DNA from: Rhodopseudomonas infernalis
Lineage (GTDB): Bacteria > Pseudomonadota > Alphaproteobacteria > Rhizobiales > Xanthobacteraceae
Direction: 5' to 3'
DNA length: 47,346 nucleotides
Assembly: GCF_022271405.1 (NCBI RefSeq)
Contig: NZ_JAJNAL010000038.1
Span: 1 to 47,346, forward strand
Made by a program: the position numbers and the translations under genes. Below the pieces are notes generated by a model. The model was given only the letters and a program-made list of their open reading frames with translations. It had not been told where the DNA came from and ran no database searches. Of this stretch, positions 45,491-47,346 are shown one piece after another (position 1 is the first letter of the stretch; every line of letters begins with the position of its first letter).

Positions 45491-45856
45491 ATGTCGGTCC
45501 AAATGGTTCTGCTGCCGGTGTTCGCGCTGGTCGGGCTGGCGTTCGCACTGATGCTATGGCGGACGCGGTCCAAATCCGCCCCTGGCGCGGACCGGCCTGC
45601 GCCTGACGGCCTGCGCGAGCCATTCGACCTTCCGGTGCTGTTCTATGTGCTGGTGGCGATCGCACTGCCGCTGCGCAAGATGGACCTGGTTCTGGTGCTG
45701 CTGTCCTGGGTGTTCGTGGTGGCGCGCTACGCCGACGCCGGCGTGTTCCTCACCGCGAGTGGCAATGGTCGCCGCGGCCCGGTGTGGCTGGCCGGCGCGC
45801 TGGTGCTGCTGGCGATGTGGCTGTACTTCGCGCTGCGCATTCTGCTGCTGATTTGA
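45491..45856 (+). CDS. MAPEG family membrane protein
   Basis: A 121-aa protein with about four hydrophobic segments, the MAPEG layout (microsomal glutathione transferase-related). EPFDLPVLFYVLVAIALPLRKMD (about 43-65) and LSWVFVVARYADAGVFLTA match the family's LPxLFY and VFVxxRxxHA regions, with Ala-Asp in place of the usual His. Function in bacteria is unclear. GGAG precedes the ATG. The rRNA methyltransferase gene follows 38 bp downstream on the same strand and may be co-transcribed. Confidence 0.8.
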   Translation: MSVQMVLLPVFALVGLAFALMLWRTRSKSAPGADRPAPDGLREPFDLPVLFYVLVAIALPLRKMDLVLVLLSWVFVVARYADAGVFLTASGNGRRGPVWLAGALVLLAMWLYFALRILLLI

Positions 45857-45894
45857 CCGGCGCTTGTGCGCCTTCGACGATTTGAAAGTCTGCC

Positions 45895-47196
45895 ATGACC
45901 CCCGCCGCACGGCTGTCCGCAGCCATCGACCTGATCGCCGCCATCGATGCGCAGCGTATCCCCGCCGCAAAGGCCCTCAAGGAATGGGGCACGGCGCATC
46001 GCTACGCCGGCTCCGGCGACCGCGCCGCGATCGCCGGCCTGGTCTGGGACGTGCTGCGCCGCCGCGCTTCCAGCGCCTTTCTGATGGACGCCGACACGCC
46101 GCGCGCGCGCGTGCTCGGCATGCTGAAGCTGGAGCGCGGCATGGACGTCGAGACGATCGCCGCGCTGTGCGACGGTGGCCGCTTCGCGCCCGAGCCGCTC
46201 ACCGACGCCGAACGCGCCGCGTTGACGACGCGGACGCTGGACGGCGCGCCGCCGCACGTCGCCGGTGACTACCCGGAATGGCTCGACGATCAGCTCGCCG
46301 CGCTGTTCGGCGACGAGCGCGTCGCCGAGGCCACTGCGATGGCGAGCCGGGCGCCGCTCGATCTGCGCGTCAATACGCTCAAGGGCAAACGCGACAAGGT
46401 GTTGGCCTCGCTGAAGCATCTCGGCGCCACCGAGACTCCGTGGTCGCCGCTCGGGCTGCGGATCGAACTCGGCGCCGACGCCCGTAACCCCGGCATTCAG
46501 GCCGAGCAGGACTTCATCAAGGGCGCCGTCGAGGTCCAGGACGAGGGCTCGCAGCTCGCGGCTCTGCTGTCGGGCGCCAAGCCCGGCGAGCAGGTGATCG
46601 ACCTGTGCGCCGGAGCGGGCGGCAAGACGCTGGCGCTGGCCGCGATGATGCAGGGCAAGGGCCGGCTGATCGCGACCGATTCGGACAAGCGCCAGCTCGC
46701 GCCGATCCACGACCGGCTGTCGCGCGCCGGCGTCCACAACGCCGAGGTGCGTCCGCCGAAGGGCGACGCCGATCCGCTCGCCGACATCAGGGGCAGCGCC
46801 GATCTGGTGCTGGTCGATGCGCCGTGCACCGGCACCGGCACCTGGCGCCGCAACCCCGATGCGAAATGGCGGATGCGGCCCGGCGCGCTGGAGATCCGGC
46901 TGAAGGACCAGGCTGAGGTGCTGGCGCGGGCCGCCAAGCTGGTGAAGCCGGGCGGCCGCATCGCCTATGTGACGTGCTCGGTGCTGCCGGCGGAAAACGT
47001 CGAGCAGGTGAGGGCGTTCGTGGCCGCGCACCCCGACTTCACCCCGATCCCGCCCGCCGAACTCGCCGCCACCCTGTGGGACAAGGCCGACGCCTTCCTG
47101 GCCGCCACCTGGCCCACCCCCGAAGGCCTGCTGCTGACCCCACGGCGGACCGGGACAGATGGGTTTTTCGTGAGCGTCTTGAAGCGCAAAGCCTAG
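45895..47196 (+). CDS. RsmB-like 16S rRNA m5C methyltransferase (NOL1/NOP2/Sun family)
   Basis: A 433-aa SAM-dependent RNA cytosine methyltransferase. Residues 1-140 form a NusB-like RNA-binding domain (RLSAAIDLIAAIDAQRIPAAKAL). QDEGSQLAALLSGAKPGEQVIDLCAGAGGKTLALA (about 215-250) is the SAM-binding motif. The two catalytic cysteines are Cys311 (DAPCTGTGTWRRNPD) and Cys361 (YVTCSVLPAENVEQV). It closely resembles E. coli RsmB (m5C967). It lies about 2.7 kb after guaB; in relatives I recall it between guaB and guaA. Confidence 0.93.
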   Translation: MTPAARLSAAIDLIAAIDAQRIPAAKALKEWGTAHRYAGSGDRAAIAGLVWDVLRRRASSAFLMDADTPRARVLGMLKLERGMDVETIAALCDGGRFAPEPLTDAERAALTTRTLDGAPPHVAGDYPEWLDDQLAALFGDERVAEATAMASRAPLDLRVNTLKGKRDKVLASLKHLGATETPWSPLGLRIELGADARNPGIQAEQDFIKGAVEVQDEGSQLAALLSGAKPGEQVIDLCAGAGGKTLALAAMMQGKGRLIATDSDKRQLAPIHDRLSRAGVHNAEVRPPKGDADPLADIRGSADLVLVDAPCTGTGTWRRNPDAKWRMRPGALEIRLKDQAEVLARAAKLVKPGGRIAYVTCSVLPAENVEQVRAFVAAHPDFTPIPPAELAATLWDKADAFLAATWPTPEGLLLTPRRTGTDGFFVSVLKRKA

Positions 47197-47212
47197 CCCC
47201 AAGCACGGCGCG

Positions 47213-47251
47213 CTCCCTCTCCCGCTTGCGGGAGAGGGCTGGGGTGAGGGC
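47213..47251. repeat. half of a family E palindrome
   Basis: CTCCCTCTCCCGCTTGCGGG with AGAGGGCTGGGGTGAGGGC: the left half of the repeat; the mirror half would lie beyond, where the sequence is replaced by poly-G. Confidence 0.75.
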
Positions 47252-47284
47252 GACGCAGGCACGGAATCTCGGCCGCGCGGAAGT

Positions 47285-47346
<62 letters not shown>

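Overview
The window comes from the chromosome of a GC-rich alphaproteobacterium. Gene content, codon use and repeat types look like Nitrobacteraceae (the Bradyrhizobium group), most like Rhodopseudomonas palustris. The clues are a groESL operon with CIRCE-like operators, a RuBisCO-like protein, the guaB-rsmB-type neighbourhood, an ATP-grasp/alpha-E/transglutaminase/Anbu cluster, and many palindromic intergenic repeats of the kinds I associate with Bradyrhizobium and Rhodopseudomonas. The species is an inference. I see no rRNA, tRNA, CRISPR array or insertion sequence. The last 62 bases (47285-47346) are pure G and are almost certainly a sequencing or assembly artefact.

Layout. 100-1262: divergent SDR oxidoreductase and ArsR-type regulator sharing a palindromic operator. 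1590-2656: SEC-C/UPF0149 protein and a HigA-type antitoxin with no toxin beside it. 2823-4941: groES-groEL on the minus strand, preceded by two CIRCE-like sites and split by a palindromic repeat. 5378-6614: usg, then a small ORF whose ribosome binding site lies in a perfect 12-bp hairpin, then a zeta-toxin-like kinase gene broken by one frameshift. 6615-9300: nucleoside transporter and MFS exporter. 9471-11079: RuBisCO-like protein overlapping a cupin gene, a pair matching the methylthioadenosine (MTA)-isoprenoid shunt known from Rhodospirillum rubrum. 11234-13840: an unrecognised protein, a histidine-rich metal-binding repeat protein, an SDR and a GNAT acetyltransferase.

14054-18473: the four-gene Anbu cluster on the minus strand, in transcription order circularly permuted ATP-grasp, alpha-E protein, transglutaminase-like protease, Anbu peptidase. 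Its biochemical product is not known to me, and it is the best candidate here for a poorly described system. 18685-23164: CinA/MoaB-like protein, gpt, an unrecognised Cys-containing protein, a core-MetE methionine synthase-like enzyme and a GST. 23499-26586: a plus-strand catabolic group (DsbA-fold isomerase, quinone oxidoreductase, MaoC hydratase, SDR dehydrogenase). 26875-34120: flavoprotein, D-threonine aldolase-like PLP enzyme, ABC-F ATPase with YaiI/DUF188, a MaoC-like protein and an orphan branched-chain-type ABC substrate-binding protein.

34389-36764: a molybdenum hydroxylase large subunit without partner subunits. 36992-39482: Ppx/GppA, RlmE and a small zinc-ribbon protein. 39486-47196: DHA2 MFS exporter, a small membrane protein, guaB, an MDR oxidoreductase, two unrecognised or small membrane proteins and an RsmB-like rRNA methyltransferase.

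At least five families of imperfect palindromic repeats (called A-E in the entries) occupy most gaps between genes. Several sit inside operons (groES-groEL; ATP-grasp-alpha-E), where they could affect termination or mRNA stability.
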